The notes beneath the pieces are model-generated. The model had not been told where the DNA came from and did no database searches. It saw only the letters and a program-made list of their open reading frames with translations. The translations under genes and the position numbers were made by a program. This document shows positions 34,317 through 43,764 of a stretch of DNA of 64,000 bases, in pieces (the first letter of the stretch is position 1; each line of letters starts with the position of its first letter). Source of the DNA: Haliscomenobacter sp965225875 (GTDB taxonomy: Bacteria; Bacteroidota; Bacteroidia; Chitinophagales; Saprospiraceae); NCBI RefSeq assembly GCF_965225875.1, contig NZ_CBDDBS010000001.1:62001-126000 (forward strand), read 5' to 3'.

Positions 34317-36050
34317 ATGCGTTACATGAACATCTCCAAAACCGTTCTTTTTAGCCTGGTCGTCGTGCTTTGCACAGCGTCTTTTTGTGTCAAAACTGTA
34401 GACTACAAGCGTACCGGAAACGCTGTAGTTGTACGCATGGAAAGTGATGCCGATCGTTTGAATACCATTTTGACCCAAACCAATTATGGGCGCATCCCAT
34501 CCGATCTGGCCCACTTGAATCTGATGACCTACAATGATTCCCTTGAGCTGGTGCCTTATCTGGTCAAAGCCCAGCCCATCATCAAAGATTTACCGAATAA
34601 CGCGGTGAGTTATACTTTTGAAATCCTGGATGAAGCCGTGTGGGATGATGGCAAACCTGTAACTGGCAAGGATTATTTGTTTACCCTCAAAACCATCCTT
34701 AACCCCAAAGTGGAAGCCGTAATCGGACCTTTTGTGGAAGAAATCAAGGATGTACAAATCGACCCAAAAAATCCGAAACGTTTTACTGTGGTGATGAGCC
34801 CCAAAACCATCTATTCACTGGAATACGCGACCAACTCCTTTTCGGTCATTCCCGAGCACATCCTGGACCCCAAAGGTTTGATGAAAGACATACCTTTTAA
34901 CGAATTAAGCAATCCTGCAAAAGCTGAGGCTTTATCAAGCAACCCTAAAGTAGTTGAATTTGCCGAATTGTTCAGCTCTCAACCTTATTCCAATGACCCC
35001 AAATACCTGGTTGGTTGTGGCCCATACCGCATCGAATCCTGGACTCCCGGTGAAAAAATTGTCCTCAAGAAGAAAAAAGACTGGTGGGGCGACAAAATCG
35101 TCAAAACCCATCCCCTACTTACAGCATATCCCGATGAAATCACTTTCAAACTCATCGTTGATCCTGCTGCTACAACAGCTGCACTTAAAAACGAAGAAAT
35201 TGACGCCACCAACCGGCTTACGCCTGAGGACTTTTTGGATTTGCAAAGAAACGAAGCAGTCAGTGAACGCTACAATTTCCTCAGTCCCACCACAATGACT
35301 TATTTTTGTATTGCGACCAACATGCGCAATCCTAAACTGGCAGATAAGCGGGTACGCAAAGCCATTGCACACATATTGGATGTAGATGAGCTGATTAATG
35401 AGCTGTATTTGGGTTTTGGAGAAAGAGTTTGTAGCCCAGTGCCGCTCAACTCCCCAGATTACAATAAAAACCTGAAGCCAATTCCTTTTGACCTCAACAA
35501 AGCCAGAGCCTTATTGGCTGAAGCTGGTTGGAAAGACAGCAATAAAAACGGCATTGTCGACAAAGTAATCGATGGTAAAGTCACCGAGCTGAGTTTGTCC
35601 TATTTTTATGCCTCAGGTAGAGAAACTGCGCAGCAAATGGCGCTGTTGTTTCAGGACAATGGGAAAAAAGTAGGAATTGACATCATCCCAAAGGCCTTGC
35701 CTGGGCCAGAATTAATTGGAAATTGGTCAAGTCATAACTTTGAGTTGCTGAGTGCCGGGAGAAGTTTAGCCCCCATCTGGTCTCCCGAACAAAACTGGCG
35801 GACCGATTCGGACAACCGCAGTGGTTTTGGCAATGCTGAAACCGACGCCTTGATCGATCAGATTCCGGTTACTTTTGACGCCAAAAAGCGCCGGGCGATG
35901 TATCATCGTTTGCAAGAAATGATTTTTGAGGAACAAGCGGAAATTTTCTTGTTTACCCTCAAAGAATGTATCGCCATTCACAAACGATTTGAGGCTGAAG
36001 CCATAGAAAGCACTCCAGGTTATGCTCCTGCTGATTTCAAACTGAAATAG
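34317..36050 (+). CDS. ABC transporter substrate-binding protein, family 5 (peptide/nickel type)
   Basis: 577 residues from ATG 34317 (a second ATG at 34326 is also possible). The hydrophobic start (VLFSLVVVLCTASFC) could be a lipoprotein signal with an unusual lipobox ending TASFC. The body is a SBP_bac_5 fold: WDDGKPVTGKDYLFTLKTIL, YLVGCGPYRIESWTPGEKIV, RVRKAIAHILDVDELINEL and AEAGWKDSNKNGIVDKVIDG. It captures oligopeptides or similar ligands for import. Five bases separate it from the first permease, and the second permease overlaps by 4, so the three form one operon. Confidence 0.88.
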   Translation: MRYMNISKTVLFSLVVVLCTASFCVKTVDYKRTGNAVVVRMESDADRLNTILTQTNYGRIPSDLAHLNLMTYNDSLELVPYLVKAQPIIKDLPNNAVSYTFEILDEAVWDDGKPVTGKDYLFTLKTILNPKVEAVIGPFVEEIKDVQIDPKNPKRFTVVMSPKTIYSLEYATNSFSVIPEHILDPKGLMKDIPFNELSNPAKAEALSSNPKVVEFAELFSSQPYSNDPKYLVGCGPYRIESWTPGEKIVLKKKKDWWGDKIVKTHPLLTAYPDEITFKLIVDPAATTAALKNEEIDATNRLTPEDFLDLQRNEAVSERYNFLSPTTMTYFCIATNMRNPKLADKRVRKAIAHILDVDELINELYLGFGERVCSPVPLNSPDYNKNLKPIPFDLNKARALLAEAGWKDSNKNGIVDKVIDGKVTELSLSYFYASGRETAQQMALLFQDNGKKVGIDIIPKALPGPELIGNWSSHNFELLSAGRSLAPIWSPEQNWRTDSDNRSGFGNAETDALIDQIPVTFDAKKRRAMYHRLQEMIFEEQAEIFLFTLKECIAIHKRFEAEAIESTPGYAPADFKLK

Positions 36051-36055
36051 AATCA

Positions 36056-37492
36056 ATGCTTCGTTATTTTCTCAAACGTCTTCTGCTGTTCGCCCCTACG
36101 CTGCTATTAGCGCTGGTACTCACTTTCGGTCTCAGCCGACTAGTGCCTGGTGATCCTGTGGAAGAAGCCAACGCGGAAGAGTTTGAGCAATCTACCCAGA
36201 GTGAGGCAGAACGACTTCGGATGTACCGGAGTCGTTCTGCGCGAATGGGCCTGGACAAACCGGTTTTTTATTGTGCCTTCCAACCCGCAGCCTATCCTGA
36301 TACCTTACACAAAATCCCTTTTCGGAATCGTCGGGAAGTATTGATCAAACTGCTGAAGCAAAACGGCAATTGGCCGGCGGTTGAAGCGTATTACGAGTCT
36401 TTAGGTGAGTTAAAAAAAGTGCTTCAGCGGATGCCCGTCCAATGGAATTCCGAGGCCCGTAGCAACCTGGGGCAGGTGATCAACACCTTGCAATTCAGCA
36501 ATGATCTGAGCGTCGCTCAATTGCACCTGGATAAAATGGCAGCGTTGATTCCCCAGGATTCAATGCTTCAACAGACCACTTATCCTGCCTACCAGCAATT
36601 GCGAAAATCTTTTGATTATTTGATGGCTCATCCTCAAAAAGCCAAATTGTATCGACCAGCCCTGGTTTGGCAAGGTTTTGACAATCAATTCCACCACACT
36701 TTTTTGGGTTACTTGCAAGGGAATCTCGGTCAGTCCTATGAGGATGGCAAACCCGTAAGTGCCAAGATTAGGCGCGCCTTGAGTTGGACTTTATTGATCA
36801 ATATTTTTGCGGTGCCTATTGCTTATTTGTTGGCGATTTTCATTGGGGTAAGAATGGCCATTCACAAAGGGTCGAAATTTGATCGACGGGCCAATACCCT
36901 TTTGTTTGGTTTATATGCCATGCCTTCCTTTTGGGTTGCGCTGGTGCTTTTGGTGGTTTTTTCCAACCCCGATTGGGGCATGAATTTTATCAGAATAACG
37001 GGCATGATGGACCTGGATGAAAACTCATCCTGGGGCACCTGGATCAGCGTCAGCTTCCGGCAATTAATCATTCCGATCCTATGTTTGATTTATCCGGCCA
37101 TGACTGTGCTGACGCGGCAAATGCGCAGTGCCATGATCCTGGCGCTCAATCAGGATTTTGTGCGCACTGCCCGAGCCAAAGGGGTAAGCGAAAAAGAAGT
37201 GATTTGGAAACACGCTTTTCCCAACGCTGCTTTTCCCTTGATCACCTCATTTGGTTCCCTATTGCCCGAGATGGTAGCTGGCTCAATTTTGGTTGAATCC
37301 ATTTTTAACGTCCCTGGCATGGGCAATTTGTTGATTTTCGCAATGGGATCGCAAGACTGGCCAGTGGTATTTGGCATCATGTTGCTGGGCACCTTATTGA
37401 GTATAGTAGGCTTATTACTGGTCGACCTGGCTTACGCCTGGCTCGACCCCCGGGTTCGTTTTGATCGCAGCAATCTATCCACATCGGCATGA
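36056..37492 (+). CDS. Dipeptide-type ABC transporter permease (DppB-like) with large insertion
   Basis: 478 residues from ATG 36056. The first helix (YFLKRLLLFAPTLLLALVLT) and FGLSRLVPGDPVE are typical of DppB. The C-terminal half holds the inner-membrane core and the ATPase-contact loop ARAKGVSEKEVIWKHAFPNA. Family members are usually about 310-330 residues. The excess lies in a soluble insertion of roughly 150 residues (about 60-215) between helix 1 and helix 2, predicted extracytoplasmic and mostly helical. This could dock the binding protein. Neither ATPase subunit is in the window, so it must use ATPases encoded elsewhere or just beyond this operon. Confidence 0.88.
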   Translation: MLRYFLKRLLLFAPTLLLALVLTFGLSRLVPGDPVEEANAEEFEQSTQSEAERLRMYRSRSARMGLDKPVFYCAFQPAAYPDTLHKIPFRNRREVLIKLLKQNGNWPAVEAYYESLGELKKVLQRMPVQWNSEARSNLGQVINTLQFSNDLSVAQLHLDKMAALIPQDSMLQQTTYPAYQQLRKSFDYLMAHPQKAKLYRPALVWQGFDNQFHHTFLGYLQGNLGQSYEDGKPVSAKIRRALSWTLLINIFAVPIAYLLAIFIGVRMAIHKGSKFDRRANTLLFGLYAMPSFWVALVLLVVFSNPDWGMNFIRITGMMDLDENSSWGTWISVSFRQLIIPILCLIYPAMTVLTRQMRSAMILALNQDFVRTARAKGVSEKEVIWKHAFPNAAFPLITSFGSLLPEMVAGSILVESIFNVPGMGNLLIFAMGSQDWPVVFGIMLLGTLLSIVGLLLVDLAYAWLDPRVRFDRSNLSTSA

Positions 37493-38748
37493 AAAAAAGG
37501 CAGGGCATCAACAGTTATTGGAGGAATGTATGGCAGCGTTTTCGGGCGCGCAGCGCGGGTAGGTTGGCTTTGCGCAGCCTGGTGGTTTTTGTCGTCATTG
37601 CCCTGAGTAGTCCTTTTGTTGCCAATGAACGGCCCTGGTACATCAAAGTGGAAGGAAAAAGTTATTCACCCCTGCTCCAGGGAATATGGGTAGATCTGGG
37701 TCTTGCCAAATGGCCTGAAGTACTTTTTCCTACTGAAGATTGGGCGGAAAAAACCAATGAGGGAATTGCATTTACTCTAATTCCTTACTCACCCGGTTCC
37801 ATCGACCACAAAAACCTCAATGCCCGGGGACCTTTTGAACGGCAAAGGCTCGAATCCTGGCGCTTCCGGCACTGGATGGGCACCGATAAAACTGGCCGAG
37901 ATGTTGCAGCCGGGATGTTGCATGGAACCAGAATGGCGCTTTGGTTGGGTTCCATTATGGTGGGAATTGCCATCTCGATGGGTTTGTTTTTGGGTGGTAT
38001 TGCGGGGTATTTTGGCGACCAGGGCTTGATTGTTCCCAAGTCCAGGGTTTGGGCCATTCTGTTGTTTTTGCCTTTTTTGTTCTTTTATCTGGCCTATCTG
38101 CCTGGTGTTGCAGAGGCTGCTTCCGCTTGGACACGTGGCTTTCAACCATTGATCTATCTTGTTTTATATCTGATTTTGGTATTTCTTTTGGATCGTCTAT
38201 TGCATTTAGGCCTGCCAAAGTTGGGGAGCTATGTGGTTCCGCTCGATACCCTGCTGATGCGTTTGCTCGAAGTTGTAGATGCCATTCCCAGCATTATTCT
38301 GGTATTGGCGCTCATTGCCACCTTGCAGCAGCCGACCACTACCTACATGATGGTGGTGGTGGGCATTGTGAGTAGTGCTTCAGTAGCGCGTTTTGTACGG
38401 GCAGAATTTTTGAAGGTTCGTCAACAAACCTATATGGAAGCGGGCCGGGCATTGGGTTTTACCCACCTGCGTTTGTTGTTTCGCCATGCTTTGCCCAATG
38501 CGCTGGGGCCACTGTTGGTTCTGCTTTCCTTTAGCATGGCTACTGCCATTGTCACCGAGTCGACCTTGTCCATTCTGGGCATTGGTGCGCCCGACCGGGT
38601 AACCTGGGGTTCCATTTTGGGGGAGCTGCGGGGGCAGCATCAAATTGAATGGTGGCTGGCACTTTTTCCTGGCTTGGCCATTTTTTTTACCGTACTCACC
38701 TTTAAATATTTGAGCGAAGGTTTGAGCGAGGCCTTGGGAGAAAAATAG
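37489..38748 (+). CDS. Dipeptide-type ABC transporter permease (DppC-like) with two extra helices
   Basis: 419 residues starting at ATG 37489, overlapping the previous gene by 4 bases (ATGA). HWMGTDKTGRDVAAGMLHGT is the usual DppC region before helix 2, and EAGRALGFTHLRLLFRHALP is the ATPase-contact loop. Typical members have about 280-300 residues. Here an insertion (about 180-255) adds two hydrophobic segments: VWAILLFLPFLFFYLAYLPG and PLIYLVLYLILVFLLDRLLH. The N-terminal soluble part before the core is also long (about 50-125). With the preceding binding protein and permease it forms a peptide-type importer. Confidence 0.87.
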   Translation: MKKRQGINSYWRNVWQRFRARSAGRLALRSLVVFVVIALSSPFVANERPWYIKVEGKSYSPLLQGIWVDLGLAKWPEVLFPTEDWAEKTNEGIAFTLIPYSPGSIDHKNLNARGPFERQRLESWRFRHWMGTDKTGRDVAAGMLHGTRMALWLGSIMVGIAISMGLFLGGIAGYFGDQGLIVPKSRVWAILLFLPFLFFYLAYLPGVAEAASAWTRGFQPLIYLVLYLILVFLLDRLLHLGLPKLGSYVVPLDTLLMRLLEVVDAIPSIILVLALIATLQQPTTTYMMVVVGIVSSASVARFVRAEFLKVRQQTYMEAGRALGFTHLRLLFRHALPNALGPLLVLLSFSMATAIVTESTLSILGIGAPDRVTWGSILGELRGQHQIEWWLALFPGLAIFFTVLTFKYLSEGLSEALGEK

Positions 38749-38886
38749 TTTTGCACCAATTGAACGTCCCATCTTTTCAAGTGTACCACAAAAAAAATCA
38801 ATAATTTTTTTCTCAACGTAGGGGTAATTTATTTCCCCCTACATCTACTAATTATTCATTCACATTTTTTTCATCACCTGACTGTT

Positions 38887-41271
38887 ATGAAACTTCTAAT
38901 CACCTTAGGAAGCATGGCATTGTTTTGCCTATCGCTTCAGGCCCAAGCTAACCTGAATGGTAAAATTCAAGATGAAAATCGCCAGGCCATCCCTTATGCC
39001 AACGTCTTGCTGCTCGAAATCAAAGACTCCAGTTTGGTAAAAGGTGCCATTACTGCAGATGATGGTAGCTTTGAATTCAGTGCAGTTCCTACCGGAAAAT
39101 CTTACCTGCTGCGCGTAGTTATGTTGGGATTTGAAGACCACTTCCAAAGTATCCCTGATTTTAAGGAAAACCTCAATATTCCGACCATTTCGCTGCACAA
39201 TCAGGCTCAAACCCTGGCTACTGCCGAGGTTACCGCCCGCAAACCTTTTTTGGAACAAAAAGCGGGAACCCTCATCGTCAATGTAGCCAATAGCATCACC
39301 GGTGCCAGTGGTAGCGCTTTGGATGTGCTGCGCAAAGTGCCCGGCATGATTGTGGTCAATGACCGCATCAGTTTGGCAGGCCAAACGGGCTTGACCATCC
39401 TCATCGACGGTCGCCCTACACAATACATGGACATGCAAAGCCTGTTGAAGGACATGCCCTCGGCCAACATCGACCGCATTGAAGTGATCAGCCAACCAGG
39501 TGCACGTTTTGATGCGCAAGGAACCGGGGCTGTACTCAACATCATCCTGAAACGCAACATGAAACTGGGCCTCAATGGTACCGCTACGTTAGGTGCGGGC
39601 AAAGGTAAGTTTTGGAAATACCGCGCTTCGGGTACCATGAACTTCCGCAACGAAAAGTTCAATTTCACCAATTCCCTGGCCTTCAGCCACCGCACCTGGT
39701 ACGAACAATTGGATCTGGAGCGGGTAGTAGGCACAGAGTTGTACAAACAAAGCAATTTTCAACCCGGCTTGCCTTATTCTTTGAACATCAAATCGGGTGT
39801 GGATTATTACATCAGTAAAAATCAAACAGCAGGTGTATCGGTAAATGCCTTGGGCAGTACCAACGAGGTGGTGAACGAAAGTACCACCTCCATTTTACCT
39901 GATCCCCTGCAAAAAGCCCGCGCTGAAATCCTGACCTCCAATGAAACCGATCGCCGAACTGGTTTTGTCAACCTGGATGCCTATTACGAATTCAAACTGG
40001 ACACCAGTGGTCAAAAACTCAATGCAGATTTTAGCATCAACCGCTACGGTCGCAACGTCAGCAACATCTTGCGTACGGAGGTGATCAGTGGCGAAGACAA
40101 CTATGCTGATCGTCAGCAAAAACAACCTGGTAATACCGAAATCGAGGCCTATCGTCTGGACTATACCAAACCTTTTAGCAAAAAATTCCAAATCGAATTG
40201 GGGCTAAAGTATAGCCATGCAATCGTAGATAACGACCTCCAAGCCAGCATTTTTAGTGACAACAATTGGGTAAATGACCCCTCGTTCAGCAACCACTTCG
40301 TTTTTACGGAAAAAATTGCCGCGGCTTATGTGTCCTCCAATTTCACCTTGGGTAAAATTGAAGGTCAGGCCGGTCTGCGTTATGAGAACTCTCAATCCAC
40401 GGGTTATTCAGTGACTTTGGATAGTACTCAACAACGGCGGATTGCGCGTTTTTTTCCCAGCTTGAGTTTGTCTGCGCCGCTGGGAGACAAATTGGGTTGG
40501 TCGGCAGCCTACAGCAATCGCATCAATCGCCCTGGCTATGGGTCCTTGAATCCATTTGTCCAGTTCCTTGATCCTTACACCTACCGAAAAGGCAACCCTT
40601 TCCTAAGGCCCGAGATCACCGACTCGTACAAGATGTCTTTGACCTACGACAAACAACCTTTTTTCAACCTGGAATATACCCGTACCAAGGATGTGATTCA
40701 GATGGTAACGCAGCAAGACGATGCCACCGGGGTGGGTTTTGGGATAGACGACAACCTGGCTACTTTTGAACGCTACGGTGGTAGTTTGTTCTTCCCCCTG
40801 GAGTTTGTGAAAAACTTGTCCGGTTATGGGGGCGTAATGGTGTTTTACAACCGCTATGAGTCCGAAGTTTTTGACGAACAATTCAACCAGGGCCGCTGGA
40901 ATACCGTGGCTTTTTTGAATGCCACCTACACCTTGCCCAAAGACTGGAAATTTGAAATGAATGGCTGGTACTCTGGCCCTGGGATCGAAGGCATTCAAAT
41001 TGCCGAGCACTTGTATGGGGTGAGTTTTGGGGTGCAGAAAAAAATCATGAAAGGCAAGGGCAACCTCAACCTAGCCCTCGATGATATGTTGTTCCGATAT
41101 TGGCATGGCCGGATTGATCATGCTACTTTTGAGGCCAACATTGTGTCTTCCTGGGAAACGCGGATTGCGAATCTGAGTTTTACCTACAATTTTGGGAATC
41201 AATACTTGAACAAGGGTGCCCGAAGAAGAAGTGGAGCTTCGGAGGAACAGAGCCGGGTGGGGGAAAAGTAA
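38887..41271 (+). CDS. TonB-dependent receptor-like outer-membrane beta-barrel family protein
   Basis: 794 residues with signal peptide (GSMALFCLSLQAQA). A carboxypeptidase-regulatory-like domain (about 22-110; GKIQDENRQAIPYANVLLLE) is followed by a plug-like region (about 118-225; DVLRKVPGMIVVNDRISLAG, DRIEVISQPGARFDAQGTGA, then VLNIILKRN) and an OMP_b-brl_3-type barrel. It is a paralogue of the receptor at 6518-8938, with the same domain order and a similar basic tail. Ligand unknown; a link to the peptide ABC operon directly upstream is possible but not shown. The upstream region shares a GGTnAT...TTTCCCCCTA block with the sigma-factor gene. Confidence 0.85.
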   Translation: MKLLITLGSMALFCLSLQAQANLNGKIQDENRQAIPYANVLLLEIKDSSLVKGAITADDGSFEFSAVPTGKSYLLRVVMLGFEDHFQSIPDFKENLNIPTISLHNQAQTLATAEVTARKPFLEQKAGTLIVNVANSITGASGSALDVLRKVPGMIVVNDRISLAGQTGLTILIDGRPTQYMDMQSLLKDMPSANIDRIEVISQPGARFDAQGTGAVLNIILKRNMKLGLNGTATLGAGKGKFWKYRASGTMNFRNEKFNFTNSLAFSHRTWYEQLDLERVVGTELYKQSNFQPGLPYSLNIKSGVDYYISKNQTAGVSVNALGSTNEVVNESTTSILPDPLQKARAEILTSNETDRRTGFVNLDAYYEFKLDTSGQKLNADFSINRYGRNVSNILRTEVISGEDNYADRQQKQPGNTEIEAYRLDYTKPFSKKFQIELGLKYSHAIVDNDLQASIFSDNNWVNDPSFSNHFVFTEKIAAAYVSSNFTLGKIEGQAGLRYENSQSTGYSVTLDSTQQRRIARFFPSLSLSAPLGDKLGWSAAYSNRINRPGYGSLNPFVQFLDPYTYRKGNPFLRPEITDSYKMSLTYDKQPFFNLEYTRTKDVIQMVTQQDDATGVGFGIDDNLATFERYGGSLFFPLEFVKNLSGYGGVMVFYNRYESEVFDEQFNQGRWNTVAFLNATYTLPKDWKFEMNGWYSGPGIEGIQIAEHLYGVSFGVQKKIMKGKGNLNLALDDMLFRYWHGRIDHATFEANIVSSWETRIANLSFTYNFGNQYLNKGARRRSGASEEQSRVGEK

Positions 41272-41278
41272 TCGTAGG

Positions 41279-41301
41279 GGCAGCCCTCGGTGGCTGCCCT
41301 A
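41279..41301. repeat. Small hairpin after the receptor gene
   Basis: GGCAGCC and GGCTGCC (with flanking GG/CC) form a 7-9-bp stem around CTCGGT, eight bases after the receptor stop. It has no T-run, so it is a weak terminator candidate at best. Confidence 0.45.
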
Positions 41302-41359
41302 GCCTAAATTTTATCCGAGCAAAGCGACAAAAATTACATTCAAGCAATTGTCCCAAATG

Positions 41360-41528
41360 AACCGACCAGCGGCAGCGCCGCGCAACGTCGATAGGTAAGG
41401 CAACGAAGGTGGATTTTTAAGGTGCGTAGCACCGAAACCATTACCCCATTGTTCCGGTGCTACGCACCTTAAATGCTGCATGCTGCCTGAATGCTAATGA
41501 CGTTGCGCGGCTCTGCCGCTATTCGGTT
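41360..41528. repeat. Two-level inverted repeat between convergent genes
   Basis: Inner arms TTAAGGTGCGTAGCACCG (41417-41434) pair perfectly with 41455-41472. Outer arms 41360-41389 and 41499-41528 pair over AGCGGCAG-GCCGCGCAACGTC with a few mismatches. It fills most of the 300-base gap between the receptor and the T9SS cargo gene; nothing else is visible there. Confidence 0.85.
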
Positions 41529-41571
41529 TAGCTCGCTCCCTTACCTGAGCGGGACTTTTGTTGCCTCAAAT

Positions 41572-42522
41572 TTACCTAGCCACTACCAATCTTTCTACTC
41601 CAATCAATTGTCCTCCTTGGCGCAGGTAAACGAGGTAGACCCCTTTGGGTAAGTCCTCTGTTTTGACTTCAGCTTGATTTTGTGCGGTTTGGATGCTTCG
41701 CACAGTCCGCCCTAAAGCATCGATGATGTTCAAGTTGAATACTTTAGCCTGATCAAAGACTTCCCAGGTGATGACTGTTTTGTTGTCTGTTGGATTGGGG
41801 CTGATTTGGAGCGGCTGTAGGTTTGCGCGTGGATTCTTGGTGGGGGTGGTGAATTGAAGGGAGAGGTTGTCGATGGTGAGGTAATGACAATTACTTCCAA
41901 ACTCAACAGCACAATGCCTGGATGACACATTCAATTTTTTTATTCCTCCTTGTGGAACTAACTTATATCTATTCGATACACTAGAGAAAAAAATGCTGAT
42001 CGTATCGGGCATTAAATCGCTTACATAATGAACAGGTAAAGTAAATTCCCTGTAAGCATCTGCTTTGCCTAAGTTAAGCAAGCCCTGACCAACAATTATC
42101 GTTTTTTGTTCAGCTTGATGATAACGACGCAACAAAATAATTACCTGCCCAGAATCAACATTTACTTGATTGGTATCTATTTTTCCATACTTGTACCAAC
42201 CTTTTAAATTCTTTACTCTATGTTGTATTGGCAAACCAAAACTACCTTGTTCTCCTAAATCTGTAAGTGTCAATGTTTGTTGCTTAAAAACGTCTCCTAA
42301 ATACAGGTTACCCGGCACATAAAAGTATGATGTATTTATTTGAACTGCTTTAGTGCCCTGGTGGGTATCTTTGGCTAAAAAATAGGATCTAGGAAAGGAT
42401 TGAATAAACCAATTACTCGGTAAACCCATGCTATCCGTTTGTTCAAAGCTGAGATTGAAGTCTTGGGCGATGAGGTAATTACCAATGAGGATAAAAAAGA
42501 ATAGTGTTAAAAATTTGTTCAT
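41572..42522 (-). CDS. T9SS type A sorting-domain protein of unknown function
   Basis: 316 residues with a signal peptide (KFLTLFFFILIGNYLIAQ). The first ~220 residues look like a beta-sandwich: a FNLSFEQTDSMGLPSNWF start, as in carbohydrate- or PCMD-like domains, then GWYKYGKIDTNQVNVDSGQV followed by IILLRR. A Por-secretion C-terminal domain covers about 237-316 (LQISPNPTDNKTVI ... FNLNIIDALGRTVRSIQ ... LPKGVYLVYLRQGG). It should be exported through the type IX system and left on the surface or released. The N-terminal domain may bind sugar or protein but has no catalytic site I can name. Confidence 0.85.
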   Translation of the reverse strand: MNKFLTLFFFILIGNYLIAQDFNLSFEQTDSMGLPSNWFIQSFPRSYFLAKDTHQGTKAVQINTSYFYVPGNLYLGDVFKQQTLTLTDLGEQGSFGLPIQHRVKNLKGWYKYGKIDTNQVNVDSGQVIILLRRYHQAEQKTIIVGQGLLNLGKADAYREFTLPVHYVSDLMPDTISIFFSSVSNRYKLVPQGGIKKLNVSSRHCAVEFGSNCHYLTIDNLSLQFTTPTKNPRANLQPLQISPNPTDNKTVITWEVFDQAKVFNLNIIDALGRTVRSIQTAQNQAEVKTEDLPKGVYLVYLRQGGQLIGVERLVVAR

Positions 42523-42621
42523 GGTGATTTGGGAATGTGCTGTTGTAAAAATGCAATTATTTTGTGATAAACAATTGCTTTCACTCTATTAAATGCACAT
42601 TCCACCAAATCAAGCAGCTTT

Positions 42622-43725
42622 TCACCACCCCAATACCGCCTTCATCTTCTCATATATCGCCGTATTCTCATAAATCCCTGAAAACAACTCCGCTCCTGGA
42701 CCAAACGCAAACACTGGCACCAATTGCGCAGTATGCAAATTGGTCGTAAACGCCCCTCTGATTTTGCCCAACTCCGAGCCTGGATTGATGGCATAACCGC
42801 CCGTTTCGTGGTCAGCGGTTACAATCACCAGGGTTTCGCCATCAGCGGCGGCAAAGTCGAGAATTTTGCCAATGGTTTGGTCAAAATCCACTACCTCACT
42901 CACGATGTAATCCGAGTTGTTGGCATGGCCACCCCAATCGATTTGAGAGCCCTCAATCATCAGGAAAAAACCTTTTTCGGAGCGTTGTTTGAGGTGTTTG
43001 GCTGCAGCGACACTGTAAGGGGCCAGATAAGTCCGGCCTTCTGATGCCTTGGCTGGGTCACCATCGGCGCTGAAATAAATGAAGTTTTTACTTGGATCGG
43101 GAGGGCTAGCGCTTTCGGCATTTTGGCTAAAATCATTGATTTGATAACCCTTGGCCTGGAGCTCTTTGACCAAATTACGGCTATCGGTAGTCCGTTGATC
43201 GAAGAATTTTTTCCCGCCCCCGGCCAAAAAATCTACTTCGGTTTTAAGGAAAAAAGTGGCAATTTCTTCATCGAATTTCCGGTTGCGCACATGTGCGATG
43301 AAGGAGGCCGGAGTGGCGTGGGTAAGCGTAGAGGTGACTACCATTCCCGTAGACAAACCCTTTTCTTTGGCTTGTTCAAGCATGGTTTTGACGGGCATAC
43401 TGTCCGTGTTCACCCCAATCGCACCGTTGTAGGTTTTGATGCCGCTGGCAAATGCTGTGGCTCCCGCCGCCGAATCCGTAATCAGGTCATTGGCCGAATA
43501 GGATTTGTGTAAACCCGCCACGGGAAAACGTTCAAACTGGCTTTGATTGTTGTTGAAATACATGCCCGCAGAGATATGGGTAAGCCCCATTCCATCTCCT
43601 ATCAACAAAATGACATTTTTAGCCTGGCGCAACGGTGCGGCGGCAGCGGCTACTTTTGGTTTTTTTTGGCTCCAGACTGGCCCACACAACAATAGGGTCA
43701 ATCCTATGATCAAGAGTTTTTTCAT
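42622..43725 (-). CDS. Alkaline phosphatase (PhoA family), exported
   Basis: 367 residues with a signal peptide (LLIIGLTLLLCGPVWSQ). The PhoA-type metal and nucleophile sites are visible: NVILLIGDGMG (D44), TDSAAGATAFASG (nucleophile S85 in D-S-A), STLTHATPASFIAHVRNR, MIEGSQIDWGGHANN and VTADHETGG. It hydrolyses phosphate monoesters in the periplasm to release phosphate. It lies 39 bases after dprA on the same strand and may be co-transcribed with it, an arrangement with no obvious functional reason. Confidence 0.92.
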   Translation of the reverse strand: MKKLLIIGLTLLLCGPVWSQKKPKVAAAAAPLRQAKNVILLIGDGMGLTHISAGMYFNNNQSQFERFPVAGLHKSYSANDLITDSAAGATAFASGIKTYNGAIGVNTDSMPVKTMLEQAKEKGLSTGMVVTSTLTHATPASFIAHVRNRKFDEEIATFFLKTEVDFLAGGGKKFFDQRTTDSRNLVKELQAKGYQINDFSQNAESASPPDPSKNFIYFSADGDPAKASEGRTYLAPYSVAAAKHLKQRSEKGFFLMIEGSQIDWGGHANNSDYIVSEVVDFDQTIGKILDFAAADGETLVIVTADHETGGYAINPGSELGKIRGAFTTNLHTAQLVPVFAFGPGAELFSGIYENTAIYEKMKAVLGW

Positions 43726-43764
43726 CTAATCTTATAGTGGTAGTTCTCCTAAAAAACGAAGTGA

